From Streptomyces sp. NBC_01689 (GTDB taxonomy: Bacteria; Actinomycetota; Actinomycetes; Streptomycetales; Streptomycetaceae): a stretch of DNA of 64,000 nucleotides. The notes beneath the pieces are model-generated. The model worked only from the letters and a program-made list of their open reading frames with translations. It was not told the origin of the DNA and did no database searches. A program made the position numbers and the translations under genes. Below, piece by piece: positions 1 to 8,651 of this stretch; the first letter of the stretch is position 1; each line of letters opens with the position of its first letter. The DNA lies in contig NZ_CP109592.1 of assembly GCF_036250675.1 (NCBI RefSeq), positions 4,526,001 to 4,590,000 of the forward strand, written 5' to 3'.

Positions 1-627
1 CCAGGGGCGGTTCTCCATGAGGCCGCCGAGGCCCGCCCAGGCGAAGTTCATCAGGGTCGCCGCGGCCTGCCGCGCGGAGACGCCCGGCGTGGCGTTGGCC
101 CAGGCCGCCAGGGACTCGGCGGCGCCGACGAGGGCCTCGGCGAGCCCGGCGACCTCGTGCTCGGGAAGGGACGGGTCGCGGTGCGCCTCGCGCGCGGCGA
201 CGACGATCAGCCGGGTGACGAACGCGACGAGTTCCTCGCGCATCGCGGCGACCTCGGAGGTGAACGGCTCTCCGTGCGTGCGCGCCTGACGGTGCAGCAC
301 CGACCAGCCGTCGGGGTTGCGCGCCGTATGGGTGAAGAACGCCCGCAGGCCTTCCCAGAGTTGGCGGTCGGCGGGCAGCCCCGGCACGACACCCGCGCGC
401 ACCGCGGCGGTCAGAGCCACGGCCTCACGCCGGATGCAGGCGGTGAACAGGTCTTCCTTGGAGTTCAGGTACAGGTAGACCAACGGCTTGGACACGCCCG
501 CCAGTTCGGCGATCTCGTCCATCGACGCGGACCGGTAGCCCCGCCGGCCGAAGGTCCGCACCGCGGCGTCGAGCATCTGCTGCTCACGCACCGCACGCGG
601 CATCCGCTTGTTCTTCACAGCACCCAT
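1..627 (-). CDS. TetR-family transcriptional regulator (3' end cut by window edge)
   Basis: The frame is open from an ATG at 627 to the left edge, giving 209 codons with no stop, so only the last residues are missing. The N-terminus has a typical TetR helix-turn-helix: MLDAAVRTFGRRGYRSASM, then an EIAELAGVSKPLVYLYLNSK-like recognition region (about residues 18-65). The rest would be the ligand-binding and dimerisation domain, ending with the common MENRPW stretch. The upstream side shows TACGCT 7 nt before the ATG, so a leaderless transcript is likely. Target genes cannot be told; the family usually represses neighbours or itself. Confidence 0.9.
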   Translation of the reverse strand, partial: MGAVKNKRMPRAVREQQMLDAAVRTFGRRGYRSASMDEIAELAGVSKPLVYLYLNSKEDLFTACIRREAVALTAAVRAGVVPGLPADRQLWEGLRAFFTHTARNPDGWSVLHRQARTHGEPFTSEVAAMREELVAFVTRLIVVAAREAHRDPSLPEHEVAGLAEALVGAAESLAAWANATPGVSARQAAATLMNFAWAGLGGLMENRPW

Positions 628-634
628 ACGGGCA

Positions 635-640
635 AGCGTA
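635..640 (-). promoter_or_regulatory. -10 box of a probable leaderless tetR promoter
   Basis: On the minus strand TACGCT is followed by a 7-nt spacer and then the ATG of the TetR gene. No ribosome binding site is present. The TANNNT-n7-ATG arrangement is the usual look of leaderless actinobacterial genes. Confidence 0.5.
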
Positions 641-711
641 CGATCGGCCGCCGCCGCACCCGCACCGGGAAAACGCGGGGCCGGGGCCGTACGGCCGGTG
701 GCGCGGAGGTG

Positions 712-1014
712 TCAGGAGGGCCGGCCCTGCGCGCCGCGGGCGGCGTCGTCGGCGTGGTCCTCCTGGCGGCGGTTCTCCTCCAGGTTGGCCCTCGCCCGGT
801 CCACGCGGGCGACGACCTGGGCGGAGGCCCGGTCCCGCTCCTTGCGCAGCACGACGAAGCTGATCGGCGCGGAGATCACCAGCGCGAGCAGGACCACCCA
901 CATGTAGTTGGAGTCGCCCAGACCGCGCGGAGCGATGCCCGAGTAGACGAGGCCCCAGACGACCACGAGGCAGCCTGCGAAGATACCGAGGCGCATCAGT
1001 GTGTAGCGGCCCAT
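712..1014 (-). CDS. DUF4229-type small membrane protein
   Basis: 100 residues. It starts at ATG 1014 (MGRYTLMRLGIF); a longer reading to 1098 adds an untypical leader. Two hydrophobic segments (about residues 8-25 and 38-58) are followed by a charged, probably coiled tail rich in R, E, D and A. The layout matches the DUF4229 membrane proteins found across Streptomyces. Its function is unknown. It is followed downstream by tetR on the same strand after a gap of about 85 bp. Confidence 0.75.
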   Translation of the reverse strand: MGRYTLMRLGIFAGCLVVVWGLVYSGIAPRGLGDSNYMWVVLLALVISAPISFVVLRKERDRASAQVVARVDRARANLEENRRQEDHADDAARGAQGRPS

Positions 1015-1109
1015 GTCAATCCACTCTTCCGTTCCGAATCCGTTTCGAACGTTCCCAAAGGGCACCGTCCAGTGAAGCACGCCGGGAGCGCGGATCACTC
1101 AGGGGGTCC

Positions 1110-1655
1110 TCACTCCCCGCGCGGCAGAGGCAGCAGCATGACGATGTCGTCCCGGTCGTCGCCCGGCGCGACCCGTATCGCGTCGGGCACCCGGCCGACC
1201 TCCTTGTAGCCGCAGGAGGCGTAGAAGCGCTCCAGTCCCTCCCCGCCCCGGCAGGTGAGCCGGAGCGCGTCGAGGCCGAGGTCGCGGGCGTACCGCTCGG
1301 CCTCGTGGAGCAGTTCGACACCGTGGCCGCGGCCCTGGAGCGCCGGGTCGACCATGACGGTGTAGAGCCAGGCCCAGTGGCGCATCAGGGGGTGTTCGTT
1401 GAAGGAGAGGAAGGCGGTGGCGGCGAGCCTGCCGTCGGCACCGAAGGCCGCGAGCAGCCGGGTGCGGCCCTCGGCCACGGCGCCGAGGTGGGCCTCGGCG
1501 CGGGGGCGTATGTCGGCGGGGGTCACGGGCGGCACGAAACCGACCGAGCCGCCCGCGTTGGTGACGTCCGTCCAGAGCGTGAGCAGCTGGTCGGGCAGGG
1601 TCCGGGGCGGCTTCGTGTCCTCGGTGAAGAGGGTGAACGTGAGTGGCACGGTCAC
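1110..1655 (-). CDS. GNAT-family N-acetyltransferase
   Basis: 181 residues. The acetyl-CoA binding motif A is visible in the C-terminal half as QGRGHGVELLHEAERYARDL after the strand VMVDPALQ. The pattern is that of GCN5-related N-acetyltransferases; the acceptor substrate cannot be inferred. The first start is GTG 1655, but a TAGCCT box at 1658-1663 lies 8 nt before a second in-frame GTG at 1649, so the protein may be two residues shorter and leaderless. Confidence 0.85.
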   Translation of the reverse strand: MTVPLTFTLFTEDTKPPRTLPDQLLTLWTDVTNAGGSVGFVPPVTPADIRPRAEAHLGAVAEGRTRLLAAFGADGRLAATAFLSFNEHPLMRHWAWLYTVMVDPALQGRGHGVELLHEAERYARDLGLDALRLTCRGGEGLERFYASCGYKEVGRVPDAIRVAPGDDRDDIVMLLPLPRGE

Positions 1656-1733
1656 CCAGGCTAGAACACGGACCGCGCGCCTCCCTCAACCGCGGAGGTC
1701 GCTCCGTCGAACAGTGGCAGGCGCCCCGGTGCG

Positions 1734-2897
1734 TCAGACGCGCATCGCCTGCGGGGCCTCCCGGCGCGCCGGGTCGGGGCCGTCGTACTCGCGGATGATC
1801 TCGTAGCGGGTGTTGCGCTCCACGGGACGGAAGCCGGCGTCGCGGATCAGGTCGAGCAGGTCCTCGCGGGTCAGCTTGTTCGGGGTGCCGTAGTTGTCCG
1901 CGTCGTGCGTGATCTTGTACTCGACGACCGAGCCGTCCATGTCGTCCGCGCCGTGCTGCAGGGCGAGCTGGGCCGTCTGCACGCCGTGCATGACCCAGAA
2001 GACCTTGACGTGCGGGACGTTGTCGAACAGCAGCCGGGAGACGGCGAAGGTCTTCAGCGCCTCGGCGCCGGTCGCCATCTGGGTGCGCGCCTGCAGCTTG
2101 TTGCGGACCTTGCCGTCCTTCATGTCCACGAAGTCGTGCTGGTAGCGCAGCGGGATGAAGACCTGGAAACCGCCGGTCTCGTCCTGCAGCTCACGCAGCC
2201 TGAGGACGTGGTCGACCCGGTGGCGGGGCTCCTCGATGTGCCCGTACAGCATCGTCGCGGGGGTCTTGAGGCCCTTGGAGTGCGCCAGCCGGTGGATGCG
2301 CGACCAGTCCTCCCAGTGGGTGCGGTGGTCGACGATGTGCTGACGCACCTCCCAGTCGAAGATCTCCGCGCCGCCACCCGTCAGCGACTCCAGACCGGCG
2401 TCGATCAGCTCGTCCAGGATGTCGGACGCCGACAGGCCGGAGATGGTCTCGAAGTGGTGGATCTCCGTCGCCGTGAACGCCTTGAGCGAGACGTTCGGCA
2501 GCGCCCTCTTCAGCTCGCTGAGGGAGCGCGGGTAGTAGCGCCAGGGGAGGTTCGGGTGCAGGCCGTTGACGATGTGCAGCTCGGTGAGGTTCTCGTTCTC
2601 CATCGCCTTGGCGAGGCGGACGGCCTCCTCGATGCGCATGGTGTACGCGTCCTTCTCGCCCGGCTTGCGCTGGAAGGAGCAGTAGGCGCACGACGCGGTG
2701 CACACGTTCGTCATGTTGAGGTGGCGGTTGACGTTGAAGTGGACGACGTCGCCGTTCTTCCGCGTGCGCACCTCGTGGGCGAGTCCGCCCAGCCAGGCCA
2801 GGTCGTCCGACTCGTAGAGCGCGATGCCGTCCTCGCGGGTCAGCCGCTCACCGGCCCGGACCTTGTCCTCCAGCTCGCGCTTGAGCCCGACATCCAT
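1734..2897 (-). CDS. mqnE: Aminofutalosine synthase MqnE (radical SAM)
   Basis: 387 residues. A radical SAM enzyme that joins 3-[(1-carboxyvinyl)oxy]benzoate to S-adenosylmethionine to make aminofutalosine, an early step of futalosine-route menaquinone synthesis. The [4Fe-4S] cysteines are C66, C70 and C73 in VCTASCAYC, followed by a full TIM-barrel radical SAM body with typical MqnE stretches such as LTGGGAEIFDWEVRQHI. The start ATG 2897 (MDVGLKRELEDKV) has a GAAAGG ribosome binding site. A longer frame to 3071 exists but its leader is low-complexity. The gene lies in the same minus-strand block as ubiX, mqnP and ubiD, which act later in the same pathway. Confidence 0.95.
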   Translation of the reverse strand: MDVGLKRELEDKVRAGERLTREDGIALYESDDLAWLGGLAHEVRTRKNGDVVHFNVNRHLNMTNVCTASCAYCSFQRKPGEKDAYTMRIEEAVRLAKAMENENLTELHIVNGLHPNLPWRYYPRSLSELKRALPNVSLKAFTATEIHHFETISGLSASDILDELIDAGLESLTGGGAEIFDWEVRQHIVDHRTHWEDWSRIHRLAHSKGLKTPATMLYGHIEEPRHRVDHVLRLRELQDETGGFQVFIPLRYQHDFVDMKDGKVRNKLQARTQMATGAEALKTFAVSRLLFDNVPHVKVFWVMHGVQTAQLALQHGADDMDGSVVEYKITHDADNYGTPNKLTREDLLDLIRDAGFRPVERNTRYEIIREYDGPDPARREAPQAMRV

Positions 2898-3031
2898 GCT
2901 CACACCTTTCTCCGACAGACCCCCCAACCGTACGCCCCGCCAGGTCACCGCCGGTTCACGGCCCCGCCGGGGGCGCCGGCGGGCGCGGGGAACGGGTCCT
3001 GGCGGCGTGGCAGGCCGTGCCCGCCGCGGCC

Positions 3032-3487
3032 CTACTCCTCCTCGGGCAGCTCCCCCACCCGGTTCTCCCACTTCGTGGAGAGCACGATCGTCGTACGGGT
3101 CCTGGAGACGCCCTTCGTGCCCGACAGCCGCCGGATGGTCTTCTCCAGGCCGTCCACGTCGCTCGCCCGCACCTTGAGCATGAACGAGTCGTCGCCCGCG
3201 ATGAACCAGCAGTCCTCGATCTCGCCGAGGTCCCGCATGCGGTGGGCCACGTCCTCGTGGTCGGCCGCGTCGGAGAGCGAGATGCCGATCAGGGCGGTGA
3301 CGCCGAGACCGAGCGAGGCGGAGTCGACGGTGGCGCGGTAGCCGGTGATGACGCCGGCCGCCTCCAGCCGGTTGATGCGGTCGGTGACGCTGGGCCCCGA
3401 CAGACCGACGAGACGGCCCAGCTCGGCGTAGGAGGCTCTGCCGTTCTCTCTCAGTGCCTGGATGAGCTGCCTGTCCACCGCGTCCAT
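3032..3487 (-). CDS. Lrp/AsnC-family transcriptional regulator
   Basis: 151 residues. An N-terminal AsnC-type winged helix (DRQLIQALRENGRASYAELG, then LVGLSGPSVTDRINRLEAAG, about residues 4-50) is followed by a RAM ligand/oligomerisation domain (about 70-145). The family binds amino acids or related small effectors and regulates nearby genes. Here it sits inside the menaquinone gene block between ubiX and mqnE, so control of that block is a reasonable inference but is not shown by the sequence. The start is ATG 3487 (MDAVDRQLIQ). Confidence 0.9.
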   Translation of the reverse strand: MDAVDRQLIQALRENGRASYAELGRLVGLSGPSVTDRINRLEAAGVITGYRATVDSASLGLGVTALIGISLSDAADHEDVAHRMRDLGEIEDCWFIAGDDSFMLKVRASDVDGLEKTIRRLSGTKGVSRTRTTIVLSTKWENRVGELPEEE

Positions 3488-3614
3488 GCGATCGCTAGCC
3501 TTCCGCTGAGGTGTGTGGGTCCTGAAGTGTGTGAAGTCCGCTGGGTCGTGCGAGGTCGTGCGGTCCTGCGAGGTGGTGCCGGCCCGGTGCCGAAGGGGGA
3601 GCGGGCGCCGGGGC

Positions 3615-4298
3615 TCAGGTCGCGCGGGAGCCACCGCCGAGTTCGCCCTCCCACCGGCGGTACAGCCGGTGTTCGACGCCCGCCGCGTCCAGCACCCGCC
3701 CGGCGACGAAGTCGACGAGGTCCTGGATGTGCGTGGCGCCCGCGTAGAAGGCGGGCGAGGCGGGCAGTACGGTCGCGCCCGCGTCGTCCAGCGCCACCAG
3801 GTGACGCAGCGTCTGCCCGCTCAGCGGGGTCTCGCGCACCGAGACGACCAGCCGGCGCCCCTCCTTCAGGGTCACGCTCGCGGCGCGCTGGAGCAGGTCC
3901 TTCGACAGGCCGAGGGCGACCCCCGCCACACAGGCCGTGGAGGCGGGCACGATGAGCATGCCCTTGGCGGGGTACGACCCCGAGGAAGGTCCCGCCGCCA
4001 GGTCGCCCGCGCTCCAGTGCCGCACGGCGTCGAGGTGTTCCTCGGAGGAGTCGAAGGTGCCCGGCTTGCCGTCGGCGCCCCGCGCGAGCCATTCCCGCAG
4101 GTCGTCCCGCCAGTGCGCGTCACGGAAGGGGAGTCCGGTCTCGTCGAGGAGGGTGAGCCGCGAGGCCCGGCTGACGACCAGGTCGACGCTCTCGCCCGCC
4201 GCCAGCAGCGCACGCAGCACGGCCGCGGCGTACGGCGTACCCGACGCGCCGGACACCCCCACGATCCAAGGCCGGCGCTGCGTCTGTCCTGGCTTCAT
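3615..4298 (-). CDS. ubiX: UbiX-family flavin prenyltransferase
   Basis: 227 residues. It makes prenylated FMN, the cofactor of UbiD-type decarboxylases, from FMN and a dimethylallyl phosphate. The Rossmann-like start PWIVGVSGASGTPYAAAVLRALL contains the FMN-binding loop, and the conserved PAST...GVALGLSKDLLQRAASV and VRETPLS segments are present. It lies in the same block as a ubiD-family gene (5229-6680) that would use this cofactor in late menaquinone synthesis. The start ATG 4298 follows a TACCCT box by 7 nt with no Shine-Dalgarno, so it is probably leaderless. Confidence 0.93.
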   Translation of the reverse strand: MKPGQTQRRPWIVGVSGASGTPYAAAVLRALLAAGESVDLVVSRASRLTLLDETGLPFRDAHWRDDLREWLARGADGKPGTFDSSEEHLDAVRHWSAGDLAAGPSSGSYPAKGMLIVPASTACVAGVALGLSKDLLQRAASVTLKEGRRLVVSVRETPLSGQTLRHLVALDDAGATVLPASPAFYAGATHIQDLVDFVAGRVLDAAGVEHRLYRRWEGELGGGSRAT

Positions 4299-4305
4299 GG
4301 TGTCG

Positions 4306-4311
4306 AGGGTA
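4306..4311 (-). promoter_or_regulatory. -10 box of a probable leaderless ubiX promoter
   Basis: TACCCT on the minus strand is separated from the ubiX ATG by 7 nt (CGACACC). Only about 30 bp separate ubiX from the stop of mqnP, so this would be an internal promoter of the menaquinone block. Confidence 0.45.
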
Positions 4312-4329
4312 TCCGGCGGCTGTCGGGAT

Positions 4330-5232
4330 TCAGACCGTGAGGCCGCGGACCAGCAGATCGAGCAGGGCGCAGACGAACAGCGCGATGCCGATGAATCCGT
4401 TGACGCTGAAGAACGCGCGGTTCAGCCGGGACAGGTCGTGGGGCTTGACGATGCTGTGTTCGTAGAGGAACGCTCCGGCGACGATCACCAGGCCGAACCA
4501 GAAGAAGGCACCGGCGCCGGTGGCGAGCGCGTACCAGACGAAGAGCGCCGTGGTGACGGCGTGGCAGACCCGCGCCCCGCGGACGGCGGCGGGGATGCCG
4601 AAGCGCGCGGGGACGGACATGACACCGACCTCGCGGTCCGTCTCGACGTCCTGGCAGGCGTAGATCAGGTCGAAGCCGCCGATCCAGACGCCGACCGCGA
4701 GTCCCAGGATCACCGCGTTCCAGGACCATTCGCCGCTGATGGCGAGCCAGCCGCCGACCGGGCCCATCGCCTGCGCGAGTCCGAGGATGGCCTGCGGGAA
4801 GTTCGTGAACCGCTTGCCGTAGGGGTAGACCACCATCGGGATCACGGCGACGGGCGCCAGCGCCAGACAGAGCGGGTTGAGCAGGGCCGCCGCGCCCAGG
4901 AAGAAGACCAGGGCGACCAGCGCGCCGGTCCAGGCGTGCTTCACGCTCATCGCGCCGGTGACCAGTTCGCGGTGGGCGGTGCGGGGGTTGCGGGCGTCGA
5001 TCTCGCGGTCGATGATCCGGTTCGCCGCCATCGCGAAGGTGCGCAGCCCGACCATCGCGACGGTCACCAGGAGCAGCCGGCCCCAGTGGATGTTCTCGTC
5101 CAGTTCGTACATCGCGGTGAGCGCGGCGATGTACGCGAAGGGCAGCGCGAACACCGAGTGCTCGATCATGACGAGGCGCAGGAACGCCTTGGTGCGGCCC
5201 GGCTGCGGGAGCGCCGCGGAAGCTGAACTCAC
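4330..5232 (-). CDS. mqnP: Menaquinone-pathway prenyltransferase MqnP (UbiA family)
   Basis: 300 residues, integral membrane. It transfers a polyprenyl chain to the naphthoate intermediate in futalosine-route menaquinone synthesis. The UbiA signatures are both visible: the first Asp-rich motif NRIIDREIDARNPRTAHREL and the second YACQDVETDREVG, with about eight hydrophobic segments. The start is taken as GTG 5232, whose codon overlaps the TGA of the ubiD-family gene (GTGA), so the two are translationally coupled. A longer frame to 5337 would run inside ubiD and is rejected. Assignment to menaquinone rather than ubiquinone rests on the mqnE neighbour and on actinobacterial biology. Confidence 0.92.
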   Translation of the reverse strand: MSSASAALPQPGRTKAFLRLVMIEHSVFALPFAYIAALTAMYELDENIHWGRLLLVTVAMVGLRTFAMAANRIIDREIDARNPRTAHRELVTGAMSVKHAWTGALVALVFFLGAAALLNPLCLALAPVAVIPMVVYPYGKRFTNFPQAILGLAQAMGPVGGWLAISGEWSWNAVILGLAVGVWIGGFDLIYACQDVETDREVGVMSVPARFGIPAAVRGARVCHAVTTALFVWYALATGAGAFFWFGLVIVAGAFLYEHSIVKPHDLSRLNRAFFSVNGFIGIALFVCALLDLLVRGLTV

Positions 5233-6680
5233 AGCCCGTACTCCTTCCAGCGACGGTCGACCGTCGCTGCCGTCTGCGGGTCGGACAGCACCATCTCGGG
5301 CCAGCCGCCGTCCCGGGTGTAGCCCTCCTCGGGCCATTTCCTGGTCGCGTCGATACCCGCCTTGCCGCCCCAGAACTGCTGGTAGGAGGCGTGGTCGAGG
5401 TGATCGACGGGACCCTCCACGACCGTGAGGTCACGGGAGTAGTCGGTGTTGCCCAGGGCCCGCCACGCGACCTCGTGCAGATCGTGGACGTCGCAGTCCG
5501 AGTCGACGACCACGATGAGTTTCGTGAGGGACATCATGTGGGCGCCCCAGACGGCGTGCATCACCTTCTGGGCGTGCTTCGGGTACTTCTTGTCGATCGC
5601 GACGATCGCGCAGTTGTGGAAGCCGCCCGCCTCGGGCAGGTGGTAGTCCACGATGTCCGGCACGATGATCTTCAGCAGGGGGAGGAAGAAGCGCTCGGTG
5701 GCCCGGCCCAGCGGGCCGTCCTCGGTCGGGGGGCGTCCCACGACGATGGACTGGAGCAGCGGCCGCTTCCGCATGGTGACGCAGTCGATGGTCAGCGCCG
5801 GGAAGGGCTCCTGCGGGGTGTAGAAACCGGTGTGGTCGCCGAACGGGCCCTCGGGCAGCGTCTCGCCCGGTTCCAGCCACCCCTCCAGGACCACCTCGGC
5901 CTGCGCGGGCACCTGGAGCGGAACGGTCTTGCAGTCCACCATCTCGATCCGCTTGCCCTGGATGAACCCGGCGAAGAGGTACTCGTCGATGTCACCGGGC
6001 AGCGGAGCGGTGGAGGCGTACGTCACGGCGGGGGGACAGCCGAAGGCGATCGCGACGGGCAGCCGCTCCCCCCTGCGCGCGGCAACCTGGTAGTGGTTGC
6101 GGCTGTCCTTGTGGATCTGCCAGTGCATGCCGATGGTCCGCTTGTCGTGGCGCTGCAGGCGGTAGAGCCCGAGGTTGCGGGTGCCGCTCTCGGGGTCCTT
6201 GGTGTGGGTCAGCCCGAGGTTGAAGAAGGAGCCGCCGTCCTGGGGCCAGGTGAAGAGGGCGGGCAGCGCGTCGAGGTCGACGTCGTCGCCGCGCAGGACG
6301 ACCTCCTGCACCGGTGCCTCCTTGACCTTCTTCGGCGGTACGTGGGCCATCGCGCCGAGTTTCCCGAAGGCCTCGCGCACTCCCACGAAGCCGTGCGGCA
6401 GTTCGGGCCGGAGCAGTCCGCCGATCTTGTCGGAGATCTCGCCGTACGACTTCAGTCCGAGGGCCTTCAGCAGGCGCCGGTCGGTCCCGAAGACGTTCAT
6501 GGCGAGCGGCATGGCGGAGCCGCGCACGTTCTCGAAGAGCAGCGCGGGGCCACCCGCCTTCTGCACACGGTCGACGATCTCCCCCACCTCCAGGTAGGGG
6601 TCCACCTCGGCCTTGATGCGCTTGAGGTCGCCCTCGCGCTCCAGTGCCCGCAGCAGGGAGCGAAGATCGTCGTAAGCCAT
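5229..6680 (-). CDS. ubiD: UbiD-family menaquinone biosynthesis decarboxylase
   Basis: 483 residues. A prenyl-FMN-dependent decarboxylase that removes the carboxyl group from the naphthoate intermediate in the futalosine pathway. The sequence follows the UbiD fold throughout: MAYDDLRSLLRALEREGDL at the start, then VVLEGWLEPGETLPEGPFGDHTGFY with the acidic catalytic region, and VVGRPPTEDGPLGRATER. The ATG at 6680 fits the family start; the extra codons to 6764 are low-complexity. It overlaps mqnP by 4 bp. GATACT at 6688-6693 lies 7 nt before the ATG, so this is a candidate leaderless promoter for the block. Confidence 0.93.
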   Translation of the reverse strand: MAYDDLRSLLRALEREGDLKRIKAEVDPYLEVGEIVDRVQKAGGPALLFENVRGSAMPLAMNVFGTDRRLLKALGLKSYGEISDKIGGLLRPELPHGFVGVREAFGKLGAMAHVPPKKVKEAPVQEVVLRGDDVDLDALPALFTWPQDGGSFFNLGLTHTKDPESGTRNLGLYRLQRHDKRTIGMHWQIHKDSRNHYQVAARRGERLPVAIAFGCPPAVTYASTAPLPGDIDEYLFAGFIQGKRIEMVDCKTVPLQVPAQAEVVLEGWLEPGETLPEGPFGDHTGFYTPQEPFPALTIDCVTMRKRPLLQSIVVGRPPTEDGPLGRATERFFLPLLKIIVPDIVDYHLPEAGGFHNCAIVAIDKKYPKHAQKVMHAVWGAHMMSLTKLIVVVDSDCDVHDLHEVAWRALGNTDYSRDLTVVEGPVDHLDHASYQQFWGGKAGIDATRKWPEEGYTRDGGWPEMVLSDPQTAATVDRRWKEYGL

Positions 6681-6687
6681 GCGTTCC

Positions 6688-6693
6688 AGTATC
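6688..6693 (-). promoter_or_regulatory. Possible leaderless promoter of the ubiD-mqnP pair
   Basis: GATACT on the minus strand, a 7-nt spacer GGAACGC, then the ATG. The spacer contains GGA, so a very short leader cannot be excluded. Confidence 0.4.
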
Positions 6694-6833
6694 GCCGAGG
6701 CCCTGACGGCGACTGCGTGCGCCCCACCGTCGCCGGGCGGGCGGGGGCCGCCCGGCGGCGCCAACCGCTACCCTGGCCGCGTCACCGGGGCCGTGTGCCG
6801 CCCCGCCACCGCTCACTGGGGGACCGTTCGGCC

Positions 6834-7244
6834 ATGCTCAGGTATCTGCCCTTCCTGCTGGTCCTGGCGCTGTGGATCTACGCCTTCATCGACTGTCTGA
6901 ACACCCCCGAGGAAGAGGTCCGCGGGCTGCCGAAGGTGGTGTGGGTGATCATCATCCTGCTCTTCGGCGAGGTGCTGGTCGGACCGGTCGCCTGGCTCGT
7001 CGCCGGCCGCACGCGGCGCGGGGGCCAGGCGGGCGCCGCCGGGTGGCGCCGCGAGCAGGGCACGCCGTACGTCGCCCCCGACGACAACCCGGAGTTCCTC
7101 GAATCGCTCAGGACCGGGAAGGCCGAGCGGCCGGACCGTGACGAGGCACTCCTGAAGGACTGGGAGGCCGACCTGCAGCGCCGCGAGGAGGAGCTGCGGA
7201 GGCGGGAGCGGCGGAGCGGGCCCGACGACGAGCCGCGGGACTGA
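6834..7244 (+). CDS. PLD-nuclease N-terminal-domain membrane protein
   Basis: 136 residues starting MLRYLPFLLVLALWIYAFIDC. Two transmembrane helices (about residues 4-22 and 36-57) with the sequence DCLNTPEEEVRGLPKVVWVI between them match the short PLDc_N domain found alone in many actinobacterial proteins. A cytosolic charged tail rich in E and R (about residues 110-136) is probably helical. There is no catalytic HKD motif, so it is not itself a phospholipase. It is divergent from ubiD. Function unknown. Confidence 0.85.
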   Translation: MLRYLPFLLVLALWIYAFIDCLNTPEEEVRGLPKVVWVIIILLFGEVLVGPVAWLVAGRTRRGGQAGAAGWRREQGTPYVAPDDNPEFLESLRTGKAERPDRDEALLKDWEADLQRREEELRRRERRSGPDDEPRD

Positions 7245-7361
7245 CGAACCCCCGGCTTCTCCCCACGCTCTCGGTGGTCCCCTGGTTCCGGGTGCTTCCC
7301 ACGTCCTCCGCGCGCCTCCGTCGGCCGATGCTCCGTGCAGGCCGTCACGCCTCATACCTTC

Positions 7362-7404
7362 GGCCGCCGCCCGTAGACCATCGGCGGACGGCGTGGCGGC
7401 GGCC
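7362..7404 (+). terminator. GC-rich hairpin after the PLDc_N gene
   Basis: 10-bp perfect arms GGCCGCCGCC (7362-7371) and GGCGGCGGCC (7395-7404) with a 23-nt loop, about 120 nt downstream of the stop at 7244 and 40 nt before the next gene. It could be a terminator or a leader structure; there is no U-tract. Confidence 0.3.
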
Positions 7405-7445
7405 CGCTTCCCAGACTGGGGTGGGAGACGACACGGGGAGGCGCG

Positions 7446-8558
7446 ATGCGGGAGATCAGCAGGGCACGGTTCCTGGGAATGGCCGCGGCGGGGACCGCGG
7501 CGGCGGTGCTGCCGGCGGGACGGGCCGGGGCGGCGACGGGCGGCCGCGGACTCACCTACCGGGGCGCGGTCTACGAGGTGGCGGACGGGGAGACGCCCGG
7601 CACCTCGTGGAGCGCCCGGCGCATGCGCGGTGACCTGCGCGCCCTCGCGCACGACCTGCACGCCAACTCGGTCAAGGTCACCGGCGACGGCGTCGAACGG
7701 CTCGCCGCCACGGCAGCCGAGGCGGCGGAGCGGGGCCTGCACGTCTGGCTCGAACCGACCCTCGGCGACGTGCCCGAGCGGGACATCCTCGACCATCTCG
7801 CGGAGACGGGCCGCTGCGCGGAGCGGCTGCGAGGGCAGGGGGCCGGGGTGCACCTCAGCGTGGGGTGCGAGTTCCTGCTGTACGTGCCCGGGATCGTGCC
7901 CGGCGCCGACGCCGAGGAGCGCATCGACAACCTCCTCAAGGGCGCGTACGACCCCGTGGCGACGGCGCGGCGCCTGCGCCGCTTCACCGCCCGGGCGGCG
8001 GGCGTGGGCCGCTCCGTCTTCCGGGGGCGGCTGACGTACGCCGCCGCGCAGGACGAGGACGTGGACTGGCGGCTCTTCGACCTCGTCGGCCTCGACTACT
8101 ACGGGTTCTTCCGGCACCGGGACGGCTACGTCCGCGATCTCGCCCGGTACACCCGGTTCGGGAAGCCCGTCGCCGTCATGGAGTTCGGCTGCTGCACCTT
8201 CGAGGGGGCACCGGAGCGCGGCGGCATGGGGTGGGACGTCGTCGACCGCACCAAGGAGCCGCCGGAGATCGAGGAGGGCATCGTGCGCAGCGAACACGCG
8301 CAGGCCGCCTATCTGACGGAGGTTCTCTCGGTGTTCGAGTCGATGGGCCTGTACTCGGCGATGGCGTACACCTTCGTCACCCCGGACGCCCCGCACCGCC
8401 CCCACGATCCGCGCCACGACCTCGACACCGCGAGCTACGCCCTGGTCAAGTCGGTCGAGGACCGACGGCCCGGCGCCCCGCACACCGCAGGCCCGCACCG
8501 GGAGCCGAAGGAGTCCTTCCACGCGCTGGCCCGGCAGTACGCGCGCCACTGCCGCTGA
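7446..8558 (+). CDS. Secreted glycoside-hydrolase-like (TIM-barrel) protein
   Basis: 370 residues with an N-terminal export signal (SRARFLG, then a hydrophobic Ala-rich stretch and an AGA-type cleavage region near residue 29; the twin arginine is spaced as R-A-R, so Tat use is uncertain). The body looks like a clan A glycosidase barrel. E142 in VGCEFLL and E246 in VMEFGCC are at the ends of predicted strands where acid/base and nucleophile glutamates are expected, and WLEPTLGD and LVGLDYYGF are typical strand ends. The substrate is unknown. A GGGGAGG ribosome binding site precedes ATG 7446. Relatives are sometimes labelled abortive infection protein; I see no sequence basis for that. Confidence 0.65.
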   Translation: MREISRARFLGMAAAGTAAAVLPAGRAGAATGGRGLTYRGAVYEVADGETPGTSWSARRMRGDLRALAHDLHANSVKVTGDGVERLAATAAEAAERGLHVWLEPTLGDVPERDILDHLAETGRCAERLRGQGAGVHLSVGCEFLLYVPGIVPGADAEERIDNLLKGAYDPVATARRLRRFTARAAGVGRSVFRGRLTYAAAQDEDVDWRLFDLVGLDYYGFFRHRDGYVRDLARYTRFGKPVAVMEFGCCTFEGAPERGGMGWDVVDRTKEPPEIEEGIVRSEHAQAAYLTEVLSVFESMGLYSAMAYTFVTPDAPHRPHDPRHDLDTASYALVKSVEDRRPGAPHTAGPHREPKESFHALARQYARHCR

Positions 8559-8651
8559 CGGTCCGTCCGCGCCCGGGCCGCCGGGTCCGGGCCGCTGGGT
8601 CCGGGCCCGTCGCGCGTTGCCCTCGCGCGCCGGCCACAGGAGAGTGGACCC

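Noticed and set aside
7446..8558. Abortive infection (phage defence) function
   Set aside because: Similar proteins can carry that label, but this one has an export signal and a glycosidase-like barrel pattern, so a phage-defence role is not supported.
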